A stretch of 64,000 nucleotides of DNA from Thermotogota bacterium (lineage in GTDB: Bacteria; Thermotogota; Thermotogae; Petrotogales; Petrotogaceae). Shown one piece after another: positions 51,992-60,789 of the stretch (position 1 is its first letter; every line of letters starts with the position of its first letter). The stretch covers positions 124,001 through 188,000 of the forward strand of contig JAKOZG010000033.1 of assembly GCA_029780115.1 (NCBI GenBank), written 5' to 3'. A program made the translations under genes and the position numbers. The notes below the pieces were generated by a model. That model was given only the letters and a program-made list of their open reading frames with translations. It made no database searches and was not told the DNA's origin.

Positions 51992-54079
51992 ATGAAAAAA
52001 AAGTATTTTTGGTTTTCTTTGTTAATTTTATTGTTTATGTTTACTGTAGTTGCTTGTGTACCAAAGGAAACTAACAATCCTCCTACTAAACCGTCAAATC
52101 TCCAACCACAAGACGGAGCGACAGGGGTAAGTATCACACCGACGTTAAGTTGGGTATGTGAGGATCCAGATGGAGACGCATTGACATACGATTTATTCTT
52201 TGGAACAAGTGAAAGTCAACTAACTTTAAAAGCAAACGATTTAATAGAAAACAAATACACATTTACAGAAGAGCTTGGATACAACACAACATATTACTGG
52301 AAAGTAAAAGCAAAAGATGGTAAAGGTGGAGAAAAGGAAGGACCAATGTGGAGTTTTACAACACAAACGTCCGAACAACCACCAAACACACCACCAACTG
52401 CGCCACATACTCCATCACCTGCTGATAAAGCCACGGAAATATCAGTGACACCAATTTTGAGTTGGGAAGCCGAAGATCCAGATGGAGATCCATTGACATA
52501 CGATTTATTCTTTGGAACAAGTGAAAGTCAACTAACTTTAAAAGCAAACGATTTAATAGAAAACAAATACACATTTACAGAAGAACTTGAATACGGAACG
52601 ACATACTACTGGAAAGTGAATGCGAAAGACGGAAAAGGTGGAGAGACAGATAGTTCTGTTTGGAATTTTACAACTATGGAAAAACCTCTTGATATTATCG
52701 ATGATTTAGACGATTTAGAAAGTGATGATGAACTTTATATAGTAACCTCGATTACAGATGAAAATATAACCGAGTTGACTAGTGATGTAATTGACTATAT
52801 TGCTAATATTCCACCTTTAGAGACACCAGAGGATTATGTAGAATTATATGAAGGTATCCAAAATATTTATTCAGGAAATGAAGATGCTATAGAGAAATTA
52901 AGAGATATGATTGACTCTTCTGAGGTATTAACTGAAAAACAAGATCTTTCTATTGAAATTACAGGGGAAGCTAAAGAAGCAATCATAGAAGTACTGAATC
53001 AGTTAGCAAGTCCTGTAGAACCAGTTAACTTTAATAACAAAAAAATGATGGGCACGTATAACAATGAAACTGAACCAGAAGTATTGATTTTCGATTATCG
53101 AGATCTTATGTATCTAAGATTAATTACAGGTAGTTTATTAACCATTTACGAAAGTATAGATTTTATGGAACCCTATATAGATATTTTTGAAGAACTCAGT
53201 GAATATGAAGATATTTTTGAATATTTTTTGATTCCCACCTCTTATGACAAAATAAATACATTTGTAAGCACATATCAAGAATATGATAATCCTTGGAAAC
53301 AAGAAGACTTTTGGCAAGATTTAGATGAGTTGATAATAGAACTATCAAAAGAAGATGGTGATGATGAATATGTTTCTTTCTCAGATTTATTTAAAAATAA
53401 TGTCCTACAACTACCAGGAACAGATTTTGTAATAGAAAAACTCGATTTCTTTGTTTCAACATTCAAAAATATTTATGATTTTGAAAAAGAAATGACAGAT
53501 GAAAATGGTTGGACAGACGATGATCAACTGAGTTTATTCGAATATTTTATGACACTCAACGGACTAAGTACTTCAGATGATATTAGCATAAAAACAGCTT
53601 TAGACGAACCTGTCGATATTCAGGATATTCCACAAGAAATACTAGAACTAAAGTTTGGCAGCACTTCTCTACTTGAAAGTTTTACTTTGGAAGATTTACT
53701 AACAGAATTATATAACAGTTTGCCAAATGGTCAGTTGAGTATAACAGCCAAAATAAACATACCAGCAACAGAAGAAGACAATATTGACATTGATTTAACT
53801 GTTGAAACTTCTTTAACCCTAGATTTTGATGAATTAATGAACGTTCCTTTAGATTTGAGGGTTAATAATATAAAGGTGCAAGCAGATATAATAGAGGAAT
53901 TAATAGAGATCGAAATATGGGAGAAACTAAGCTCTAATAACATGACACAAGAAGAGGCAGAAGAAATATACAATATTGTTTTGAATAATTTAGGTTTTTA
54001 TGATCCACCTTCAGATACATTAACAGTAAATATAGACGAAGGTAGCATAATCACTGAAATAAAAATTGAGATTCAGTAG
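51992..54079 (+). CDS. Lipoprotein with two Fn3-like domains and a large novel C-terminal domain
   Basis: 695 residues. The first 31 residues are identical to those of the propeller lipoprotein. Two near-identical fibronectin-like domains follow (about 32-125 and 132-227: TPTLSWVCEDPDGDALTYDL, FTEELGYNTTYYWKVKAKDG). From about 230 to the end lies a long acidic helical domain that I do not recognise, also present in the next gene: shared marks are LIFDYRDLMYLR, NPWKQEDFWQDLDEL, DENGWT and DISIKTALDEP. AAGGAGAGTGA precedes the ATG. Probably surface-exposed; function unknown. Confidence 0.75.
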   Translation: MKKKYFWFSLLILLFMFTVVACVPKETNNPPTKPSNLQPQDGATGVSITPTLSWVCEDPDGDALTYDLFFGTSESQLTLKANDLIENKYTFTEELGYNTTYYWKVKAKDGKGGEKEGPMWSFTTQTSEQPPNTPPTAPHTPSPADKATEISVTPILSWEAEDPDGDPLTYDLFFGTSESQLTLKANDLIENKYTFTEELEYGTTYYWKVNAKDGKGGETDSSVWNFTTMEKPLDIIDDLDDLESDDELYIVTSITDENITELTSDVIDYIANIPPLETPEDYVELYEGIQNIYSGNEDAIEKLRDMIDSSEVLTEKQDLSIEITGEAKEAIIEVLNQLASPVEPVNFNNKKMMGTYNNETEPEVLIFDYRDLMYLRLITGSLLTIYESIDFMEPYIDIFEELSEYEDIFEYFLIPTSYDKINTFVSTYQEYDNPWKQEDFWQDLDELIIELSKEDGDDEYVSFSDLFKNNVLQLPGTDFVIEKLDFFVSTFKNIYDFEKEMTDENGWTDDDQLSLFEYFMTLNGLSTSDDISIKTALDEPVDIQDIPQEILELKFGSTSLLESFTLEDLLTELYNSLPNGQLSITAKINIPATEEDNIDIDLTVETSLTLDFDELMNVPLDLRVNNIKVQADIIEELIEIEIWEKLSSNNMTQEEAEEIYNIVLNNLGFYDPPSDTLTVNIDEGSIITEIKIEIQ

Positions 54080-54103
54080 TTTTAATAATGCATTAATACT
54101 AAA

Positions 54104-54128
54104 TTACCCCCTCACAAGAGGGGGTTTT
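54104..54128 (+). terminator. Rho-independent terminator
   Basis: ACCCCCTC (54106-54113) and GAGGGGGT (54118-54125) with a 4-base loop, followed by TTT. It ends the Fn3-lipoprotein transcript. Confidence 0.85.
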
Positions 54129-54168
54129 CCAATAGATAAAAATTAATTTAGTAATGAGGAGACTAAAA

Positions 54169-55647
54169 ATGAAAAAGACTAATTATATTTTAATTTTATT
54201 TTTTCTTTTGTTGACATTATTATCCTGCACTACTAAATTAAATATGTCTCCTGATGAAGAAATCATTGGTAAAGAGCCATTGATAACATTAGATAGTATA
54301 AATGATCTCAACTCTATAAACAATGAAAATAGTTTATACATAATAAGACTTTTAACTGATGAAGATACACTTAATTTATTGATAGAATTAAAAAATTATA
54401 TCGATCCTATATTAAACTCAAACAACAAAGCTATAAATTGGAGATTAGTTTATAATAAGTTGTTTGAAATATGTAATCAATATCAAGAAGTGAAAGAAAA
54501 ACTAAACAGTATGATAAATTCTTCAGAAAAATTGATTAGGAAAAGAGGCATTCAAGCTGAAATCGTTGAAACAGCAAAAGATGATGTATTAAATTCACTA
54601 AACTCTCTGTATTATAGTGATCAAGTTTCTGAAAATCCCGAGATCTTAATAATAGATTATAGAGACTTAGTTTACTTAAGGTCTTTAGCAAAGCTTGTAC
54701 TCAGCATATATGAAGGAAAAGATGTAATCGATAATTGGCTTGATGCCTTAAAGTTAATAGATTTGAATGGTTATCGTTCTTACTTTTTAACAGAAGATGC
54801 AAAAAATTTTTTAGATGATTTTAACATCTATTTAGAAAATACATATTCGTTTAATGACTATCCATGGAAACATGAAGAAACATGGCATCGATTAGATGAA
54901 ATGGTGAGGCAGTTAGCCCGCATATCAGGAGACCCTGGTTTAGTAACAACTGAAGATCTCTTCAAAGAAGACACTCTTAAATTTGAGGGAACAAATTTTT
55001 TAATAGAAAACATGGATTTCATTCTTGAAGCATGTTACGAAATTTATATTTTTGAATCATTGTACGCCGACGAAGAAGGCTGGACAAATAACAATAAAAC
55101 AAGTTTGTATGAATACGCTCATTTAAATGAAAACAAAGATATAAGTATAAAAACAACTTTAAACACACCTATTAGTGATTTAGGGCTACCAAAAGAAATT
55201 GTGAAATTAAAGTTTGGTAGAGTTGATTTATTAAATAATCCAAAAAAAGTTGATTTATTAAAAGTAATTAGTGAAACCTTACCAACCAGTAAATTAGAGA
55301 TAACTACAACATACTCTAAAGAGACAATAAGTCGGATTGGATTTATCAAAATTAAAACAGTGACTAATATTTATGGTTCTGTAATTCTCGATTTCAAAGA
55401 AATATCGAATGAACCTTTAAATTTAAATAACAATAATTTAGCAGCAAAAGAAGAAATAATTAAAGAAAGTTTTATTGAAACAAAAGTATGGGAATACTTT
55501 GAAAAAGGAGAAATAAGAAGCGATGAGGCTGAGAAAATATTAAAGATAATTTTGAGAAATATAACCTTTGGAAATCCAAATGAATATTCTATTTATATAA
55601 ACCTTGATGAAAGTATAATAATAAACATAGATATAGATGTGAACTGA
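54169..55647 (+). CDS. Lipoprotein, paralogue of the novel C-terminal domain
   Basis: 492 residues. Lipobox LLSC (signal MKKTNYILILFFLLLTLLSC). After a short linker the whole mature protein corresponds to the C-terminal domain of the upstream Fn3 lipoprotein: ENPEILIIDYRDLVYLR, YPWKHEETWHRLDEMVRQLA, DEEGWTNNNKTSLYEY, DISIKTTLNTPI and the closing segment IRSDEAEKILKIILRNITFG. The Fn3 domains are absent. The ATG at 54169 follows GAGGAG; the ATG at 54154 overlaps it. A tandem duplication followed by loss or gain of Fn3 modules explains the pair. Function unknown. Confidence 0.7.
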   Translation: MKKTNYILILFFLLLTLLSCTTKLNMSPDEEIIGKEPLITLDSINDLNSINNENSLYIIRLLTDEDTLNLLIELKNYIDPILNSNNKAINWRLVYNKLFEICNQYQEVKEKLNSMINSSEKLIRKRGIQAEIVETAKDDVLNSLNSLYYSDQVSENPEILIIDYRDLVYLRSLAKLVLSIYEGKDVIDNWLDALKLIDLNGYRSYFLTEDAKNFLDDFNIYLENTYSFNDYPWKHEETWHRLDEMVRQLARISGDPGLVTTEDLFKEDTLKFEGTNFLIENMDFILEACYEIYIFESLYADEEGWTNNNKTSLYEYAHLNENKDISIKTTLNTPISDLGLPKEIVKLKFGRVDLLNNPKKVDLLKVISETLPTSKLEITTTYSKETISRIGFIKIKTVTNIYGSVILDFKEISNEPLNLNNNNLAAKEEIIKESFIETKVWEYFEKGEIRSDEAEKILKIILRNITFGNPNEYSIYINLDESIIINIDIDVN

Positions 55648-55699
55648 TCTGTAACTATTAATGTTTGAGAGCATACATTTTATAGAATGTTAGTTTAAA

Positions 55700-55732
55700 A
55701 AAGGCTACTAGAGATTTTCTAGTAGCCTTTTC
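55700..55732. terminator. Bidirectional terminator
   Basis: AAAGGCTACTAGA (55700-55712) pairs with TCTAGTAGCCTTT (55718-55730); A and T runs on both sides suit the convergent lipoprotein and P-type ATPase genes. Confidence 0.85.
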
Positions 55733-55789
55733 ATATATTAACAAATTCATATACGTAGTCTTATTATTTCTTTTTTGAGATTGTATCTC

Positions 55790-57886
55790 TCACTTTAATA
55801 TCCTCATACAATTAAACACAGCTAATAGAGACACTCCAACATCAGCAAATACTGCCCCCCACATATTTGCTAATCCTAAAGCAGCTAGAATGAGGAATAA
55901 AATCTTAACGGCTAAAATAAATATTATATTTTGCCATATAATCTTAATAGTTTTTCGTGAAATGTTAATTGCGTCTATTATCTTGGAAATATCATCCTCC
56001 ATAATAACAACGTCCGCTGCTTCTATAGCAGCATCAGAACCTAATCCTCCCATTGCAATCCCAACATCAGTTCTTGCAAGAACAGGGGCATCGTTAATAC
56101 CATCTCCAACAAAAGCAACGGTATGTACATTATTTAAATATCTTTCTAATAGAGCTACTTTATCTTCTGGGAGTAAATTTGCATAGTATTCATCCACACC
56201 AAGTTCTAACCCTACTTTTCTTGCTGTTTCTTCATTATCTCCTGTCAATAAAACTGTTTTCTTTATTCCTAACTTTTTCAATTTATTTATAGTATCCTTT
56301 GCCTTTGGCCTTATCTTATCTGAAATCTTAATATACCCTGCAAAGCTGTCATTAATACCAACATATACAATAGTTCCATTTGGCTCTAGTTCTGGAAGAT
56401 TTATACCATTTTCTTTCATTAAATCTATATTACCAACTAATACTGTCTCACCATTTATTTTAGCCTTAACTCCTTCTCCAACTACCTCTTGATATTCCTG
56501 TATTAATTTTTCGTCTATTTGTTCATCATAATATTTTTTTATAGAAATTGCAATAGGATGATTTGAATGGCTTTCTGCATAGGCTGCTATTTTCAAAAGT
56601 TCATGGCTGTTAATCCCGTTGTAAGCTTTAACCTCAGTAACCTCGAATACCCCTTCAGTTAGAGTTCCGGTTTTATCAAAAATTATTGTATCTATTTTTT
56701 TTAATGTTTCAAGATAGTTTCCACCTTTAACAAGCACTCCTTTTTTAGATAGCTTACCAATCCCAGCAAAGTACCCTAATGGAATTGACAACACTAAAGC
56801 ACAGGGACACGAAATAACAAGAAAAACTAAAGCCCTATACAACCATTGTTTAAACGGTCCTCCGAATACTAATGGTGGAAGAATAGCTAAAGCAATTGCA
56901 GAAAATACAACAATTGGTGTATAATACCTTGAAAATTTTGAGATGATTTTTTCCGTCTTTGCCTTCTTACTTGAGGCATTTTCAACAATCTCTAATATCT
57001 TAGAGTAAGTAGACTGACTGTATTCTTTCTCAACTTTTACGGTAATTGAACCATTAAGATTCACAAATCCACTTAATACCTCATCCCCTTCTTTAATTGT
57101 CTTTGGAACAGGTTCACCAGTTAGGGCTGAAGTATCTACCATTGTAGATCCTCTTATTACTACCCCGTCTAGTGGAATTCTTTCTCCGGGCTTAACCAAA
57201 ATTAATTGTCCAACACTGACCTCTTGTGGTGAAACTTTATAAGTTCTGTCATTATCTATAATATTGGCATAATCAGGTCTTATCTCAAGCAATGATTTTA
57301 TTGATCTTCTTGAATTATCCACAGCAAGATTTTGTAACAACTCCCCAATCTCATAAAAAATCATAACTCCCACTGCTTCAGCAAATTGCCCAATAGAGAA
57401 TGCACCAATTGTCGCAATACTCATAAGAAAGTTTTCATCAAAAATCAAGCCTTTTTTTATGTTGGTAAATGAACGATATAACACCCTCCATCCGGAAATG
57501 AGATACGAAAAAATAAACAGAGATAGTTTTAAACTAAAAGGTTCTTTAACTAGTATAGCGATTATAAAAATTGTTAAACTATATAACAACCTTACAATTT
57601 CATCTTTTTTATTAAATCTTTTTTCACGATCAGCTTTGCTGTTTTTCTTTTGAGACTCGTTTTTAATTATATCTTTATCATATACTTTGACATCTGGTTC
57701 AATCTCTTTTACTATTTTTTCTATCTCTTTAAGCTTGCTTTCATCGTCAACATTAAACTTCAATGTTTGAGTTACAAAATTCACATTAACATCGTTAATT
57801 CCTTCTATTTTCTTTACTTTTTCTTCGATCTTTACTGCACAATTAGCGCAACTAAGTCCATCCAAGATTAATTCTTTCTTTTTCAT
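55790..57886 (-). CDS. Zn2+/Cd2+/Pb2+-exporting P1B-type ATPase
   Basis: 698 residues. The N-terminal heavy-metal-associated domain has GLSCANCAVKIEEKV (Cys13, Cys16). The membrane CPC motif is SCPCALVLSIPLGY (about 358), the phosphorylated Asp lies in DKTGTLTEG (about 403), HSNHPIA is the SEHPL-type nucleotide motif, and GDGINDAPVLARTDVGIAMG is the hinge (about 593). The Asp in the last helix (FADVGVSLLAVFN) is typical of the Zn/Cd/Pb class rather than Cu. ATG 57886 follows GGAGGGA. The ArsR gene is immediately upstream on the same strand, with a shared operator sequence. Confidence 0.92.
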   Translation of the reverse strand: MKKKELILDGLSCANCAVKIEEKVKKIEGINDVNVNFVTQTLKFNVDDESKLKEIEKIVKEIEPDVKVYDKDIIKNESQKKNSKADREKRFNKKDEIVRLLYSLTIFIIAILVKEPFSLKLSLFIFSYLISGWRVLYRSFTNIKKGLIFDENFLMSIATIGAFSIGQFAEAVGVMIFYEIGELLQNLAVDNSRRSIKSLLEIRPDYANIIDNDRTYKVSPQEVSVGQLILVKPGERIPLDGVVIRGSTMVDTSALTGEPVPKTIKEGDEVLSGFVNLNGSITVKVEKEYSQSTYSKILEIVENASSKKAKTEKIISKFSRYYTPIVVFSAIALAILPPLVFGGPFKQWLYRALVFLVISCPCALVLSIPLGYFAGIGKLSKKGVLVKGGNYLETLKKIDTIIFDKTGTLTEGVFEVTEVKAYNGINSHELLKIAAYAESHSNHPIAISIKKYYDEQIDEKLIQEYQEVVGEGVKAKINGETVLVGNIDLMKENGINLPELEPNGTIVYVGINDSFAGYIKISDKIRPKAKDTINKLKKLGIKKTVLLTGDNEETARKVGLELGVDEYYANLLPEDKVALLERYLNNVHTVAFVGDGINDAPVLARTDVGIAMGGLGSDAAIEAADVVIMEDDISKIIDAINISRKTIKIIWQNIIFILAVKILFLILAALGLANMWGAVFADVGVSLLAVFNCMRILK

Positions 57887-57932
57887 GCAATCCCTCCAGA
57901 TTGTAGGCAATTTCATAAATTACATGAATATT

Positions 57933-57946
57933 TGAGCAATTGTTCA
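57933..57946. promoter_or_regulatory. ArsR operator before the P-type ATPase
   Basis: TGAGCAATTGTTCA differs from the site upstream of the ArsR gene (58381-58394) only at positions compatible with TGARCAAYTRTTCA. It implies separate metal control of the exporter. Confidence 0.6.
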
Positions 57947-57969
57947 TACATATTAGTTAAAAGATATAA

Positions 57970-58356
57970 TCATTCCTCTTTGATATGAGAATATCCAACG
58001 TCAAGGATTTCTTTTACATGCTCATCATTTAGTGAATAAAAAACAACCTTACCTTCCTTTCTAAACTTTACCAATTTTGCTTGTCTTAAAATTCTCAATT
58101 GGTGAGAAATAGCTGACTGTGTTTTACCAAGAACGTACGAAATATCGCAAACACACATTTCACCAGCGTTAAATAACGCATATAATATCTTTATTCTTGT
58201 TTGATCGCCCATAATTTTGAAAAACTCTGCTAGTTTATTCAATGATTCTTCACTAGGTGTATTTTCTTGAACCTTCTTAACAATATCTGGATGTATCTCA
58301 ATAGTTTGGCAAACTTCTTCTTTTTCTTTTTCTTTGCTTTTTCGACTTTTGACCAT
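57970..58356 (-). CDS. ArsR/SmtB-family metal-responsive repressor (CadC-like)
   Basis: 128 residues. The winged helix GEMCVCDISYVLGKTQSAISHQLRILRQAKLV has the alpha-3 CVC metal motif of CadC, and an N-terminal Cys (EEVCQTIEIHPDIV) matches the CadC partner. The C-terminal helix has DEHVKEILDVGYSHIKE, in which Asp, His, His and Glu are spaced as in the alpha-5 zinc site of SmtB. Both metal sites are therefore present. It is expected to leave DNA on binding Cd, Pb or Zn and release the exporter gene. GAGGTGA precedes the ATG. Confidence 0.92.
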   Translation of the reverse strand: MVKSRKSKEKEKEEVCQTIEIHPDIVKKVQENTPSEESLNKLAEFFKIMGDQTRIKILYALFNAGEMCVCDISYVLGKTQSAISHQLRILRQAKLVKFRKEGKVVFYSLNDEHVKEILDVGYSHIKEE

Positions 58357-58377
58357 AGTATTTCACCTCATTTAAAC

Positions 58378-58397
58378 ATATGAACAACTATTCATAT
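58378..58397. promoter_or_regulatory. ArsR operator upstream of its own gene
   Basis: ATATGAA (58378-58384) and TTCATAT (58391-58397) flank six bases; the core TGAACAACTATTCA matches the second site near 57933. Position fits autorepression. Confidence 0.65.
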
Positions 58398-58455
58398 AAA
58401 TTATACTACTTTCTATTAATTTTGTCAAATAATGCAAATGATTACTTTTTTATCC

Positions 58456-58485
58456 TTGACTTGTTACATACTATCATAGTATAAT
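58456..58485 (+). promoter_or_regulatory. Promoter of the YtrA-type operon with a palindrome between -35 and -10
   Basis: TTGACT (58456-58461), 18 bases, TATAAT (58480-58485). The perfect palindrome ATACTATCATAGTAT (58468-58482) overlaps the spacer and -10, a likely GntR autoregulatory site. Confidence 0.6.
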
Positions 58486-58527
58486 ATTACAGTAAATTAT
58501 TCATTTTATTTGGAAGGTGAGGGTTTT

Positions 58528-58908
58528 ATGTGGTTCAGCATAGATTTTTCTTCACATGTTCCCGTATACAAACAAATCGCCGAAAAAATCAAGATGAAAA
58601 TCTCTAATGGCGAGTTAAGGCAGGGGGATTTTCTCCCTTCTGTCAGAAAACTTGCAGAAGATATAGGGGTAAACTTTAATACAGTTTCAAAAGCCTACAA
58701 AGAACTCAGTGAACAAGGTATTATAGAAGTTCAGCGCGGAGAAGGCTACACAGTTAAAGTAGAAAACCTTGAAGATTTCAATAACGAAATATTGATAGAA
58801 ATTAAAAATGCGCTAAAAAAGGCTTTGAATGCTGGAATATCTCCAGATGAAATTAAAAAAATCTTTGAAGAAGTGGTTGGGAGGGATTTTAATGATACTA
58901 GAAGTTAA
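58528..58908 (+). CDS. GntR-family regulator, YtrA subfamily
   Basis: 126 residues. The winged helix VPVYKQIAEKIKMKISNGEL, LPSVRKLAEDIGVNFNTVSKAYKELSEQGII and EVQRGEGYTV is followed only by a short dimerisation tail, the mark of the YtrA type that controls ABC exporters. ATG 58528 follows GGAAGGTGAGG; 58510 is a less likely start. It overlaps the ATPase gene by 17 bases, so it is the first gene of the exporter operon it presumably represses. Confidence 0.9.
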   Translation: MWFSIDFSSHVPVYKQIAEKIKMKISNGELRQGDFLPSVRKLAEDIGVNFNTVSKAYKELSEQGIIEVQRGEGYTVKVENLEDFNNEILIEIKNALKKALNAGISPDEIKKIFEEVVGRDFNDTRS

Positions 58909-59689
58909 AGACCTCAAAAAATATTACGACGATAAACTTGCTGTTGACAAAGTAAATATACAGGTTGAAAAATCTGAAATATTTTCACTTTTAGGTCCAA
59001 ATGGTGCAGGAAAAACAACTACTATTAAATGTATCTTAGGTATGAGAAAAAAGGATTCTGGAGAAATATATTTAAACGGTACATACTCATATCTTCCTGA
59101 AAAGAAAGAATTGTACAAAAATTTGACTGTACAAAAAATGCTTGAAATAACACCTTCAATATCTAATAATTTTTCACTTGAAAAAGCCTACAACTTTTTA
59201 AAAGAGTTTGAAATTCCATTAAAAGAAAAGATCTCTAAGTTATCTTATGGAATGCTTACTCAACTCTACTTAACTATTGTATTATCAGAAGATGTTGATA
59301 TATATTTCTTAGACGAACCAACTGAAGGATTAGACCCTCTTAAAAGGCTTCGGTTATTTGATATAATCAGAAATCTTTCCATGAATGGAAAGACATTCTT
59401 CTACACAAGTCATGTTCTTTCAGAGGTTGAAAAAATTGCTGATAAGGTTGCAATAATGGTTAATGGCCAAATTGCTCTGATGGATTATCTAGATAACATA
59501 AAAGAAAATTATGTTGCATGCGCTGTTGACAAAACTACAACCTTAAATGGCTACTTATACAAACAGACTGAAAAAGAAAACGTATATATAATTGAAAAAG
59601 ATAAAATAAATTGCAATTACGAAACAGCAACTTTCGATATGATATTTGAGGCAATTGCAAAAAATCAAATTAGGGGAGATAAAAAATGA
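58892..59689 (+). CDS. ABC exporter ATPase (YtrB-like)
   Basis: 265 residues. Walker A LGPNGAGKTTTIKCILG, Walker B DIYFLDEPTEGLDP and the His loop FFYTSHVLSEVEK are intact. The signature is LSYGMLTQLYL in place of LSGGQ, as is common in this subfamily. The Q-loop region is shortened (TYSYLPEKKELY). ATG 58892 follows GGGAGGG; it overlaps the regulator and the permease start. It likely powers export or membrane-stress defence with the neighbouring ABC-2 permease. Confidence 0.9.
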   Translation: MILEVKDLKKYYDDKLAVDKVNIQVEKSEIFSLLGPNGAGKTTTIKCILGMRKKDSGEIYLNGTYSYLPEKKELYKNLTVQKMLEITPSISNNFSLEKAYNFLKEFEIPLKEKISKLSYGMLTQLYLTIVLSEDVDIYFLDEPTEGLDPLKRLRLFDIIRNLSMNGKTFFYTSHVLSEVEKIADKVAIMVNGQIALMDYLDNIKENYVACAVDKTTTLNGYLYKQTEKENVYIIEKDKINCNYETATFDMIFEAIAKNQIRGDKK

Positions 59690-60426
59690 AAAAAGAAATC
59701 TTAGATATACGTCTAAAAGTAATTATCATTTTCGCCCTAATGATAGGATTGTTTTTCACTTTTGCACCATTTCAAAACTTTACAGTGAGCATGTTCTCAG
59801 AAGAACTGCCTTCTCTTGAAAAATACCTTGGAGATAACTTTGCTGAGAACTTAAAAGATTGGAATTTTTACATAACCTCACAATGGTTTGGAAAGAATTT
59901 TGGCCAGTTTGTACCTATAATCTCAATTATTTTAGCATTTTCTCTCTTTTCTCGCGAATATGAACGTGGAACAATAGAATTTTTAGTTGCAAGATTGCCG
60001 AGAAGAAAAATATTTATTAATAAATTATTGGTAAGTCTGATAACCCTTATAATCATAATATTTACATTATCGATTTTACCTTCCATATACTCTATAATAA
60101 CAGCAAAAGATTTCAATCATAGTTTAGTATTTAAATTTATGGTTCATGTTTTAATAGGGGGATTCTTCTGGTACAGTATTACACTATTATTTAGTGTACT
60201 ATTCAATACACAAATAAAATCGTTATTTACAAGCGCTATATTATTAACAATAACAACAACTTTGGGTTTCATAAAACCTCTTGGCTTTATGAATACCTAT
60301 AAATATATCTTAGGATCTGAACTTTTTACTAATGGAGTTAATTGGATATATTCGATTATTCTTTTACTAATTGGAAGTTTTTGTATATATTTTGCTTATT
60401 ACATTTTTGAGAAAAAGGAAATATAA
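59686..60426 (+). CDS. ABC-2-type permease
   Basis: 246 residues with about six membrane helices and a large extracytoplasmic loop after the first (ENLKDWNFYITSQWFGKNFG). The cytoplasmic segment SLFSREYERGTIEFLVARLPRRKIFINK is the ABC-2 coupling-helix region. It overlaps the ATPase by four bases, giving the unit regulator, ATPase, permease. Substrate unknown; YtrA-type systems respond to cell-wall antibiotics or cationic compounds. Confidence 0.85.
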   Translation: MKKEILDIRLKVIIIFALMIGLFFTFAPFQNFTVSMFSEELPSLEKYLGDNFAENLKDWNFYITSQWFGKNFGQFVPIISIILAFSLFSREYERGTIEFLVARLPRRKIFINKLLVSLITLIIIIFTLSILPSIYSIITAKDFNHSLVFKFMVHVLIGGFFWYSITLLFSVLFNTQIKSLFTSAILLTITTTLGFIKPLGFMNTYKYILGSELFTNGVNWIYSIILLLIGSFCIYFAYYIFEKKEI

Positions 60427-60455
60427 GCAAAATAATCTAAACATTGATTATTAGT

Positions 60456-60559
60456 TGTAGAGACGTGCTACACGCGCGTCTCCTGAATTTGACAATTAAA
60501 CCATAAAAACATGAAATAATGATTAAACCTTTGAGACACCTATACAGATCGTCTCTACA
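60456..60559. repeat. REPIN/MITE-like element, copy 2
   Basis: TGTAGAGACG at the left end and CGTCTCTACA at the right form perfect 10-bp terminal inverted repeats. Each end can also fold by itself (GAGACG...CGTCTC on the left, GAGAC...GTCTC on the right). 104 bp, non-coding. Confidence 0.75.
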
Positions 60560-60761
60560 TTTGATTTAATCAACGTTTAAATCAATTATTGATTGGTAAA
60601 TATTTAAAATTACTGTTTTGAATTTATAACGGGTCTAGGGCGAAGCCCTCCCCCTTTTCTTTGATACAAGTACCAAAAAGCTAAAGAAATTAAGAATTAG
60701 TGAAGATTAGAAGCTGGGTGGTATTTTGCAAAAAACTAAATACAAAACATATAACATATAA

Positions 60762-60789
60762 TATAATGCAAATTTTAGAATTTTTAAAG
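60762..60789 (+). promoter_or_regulatory. Promoter module with TTTTAGAA palindrome (site 4)
   Basis: TATAAT (60762-60767), five bases, TTTTAGAA-T-TTTTAAAG (60773-60789), then TAAGT. Same arrangement as sites 2 and 3; it drives the second exporter operon. Confidence 0.5.
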
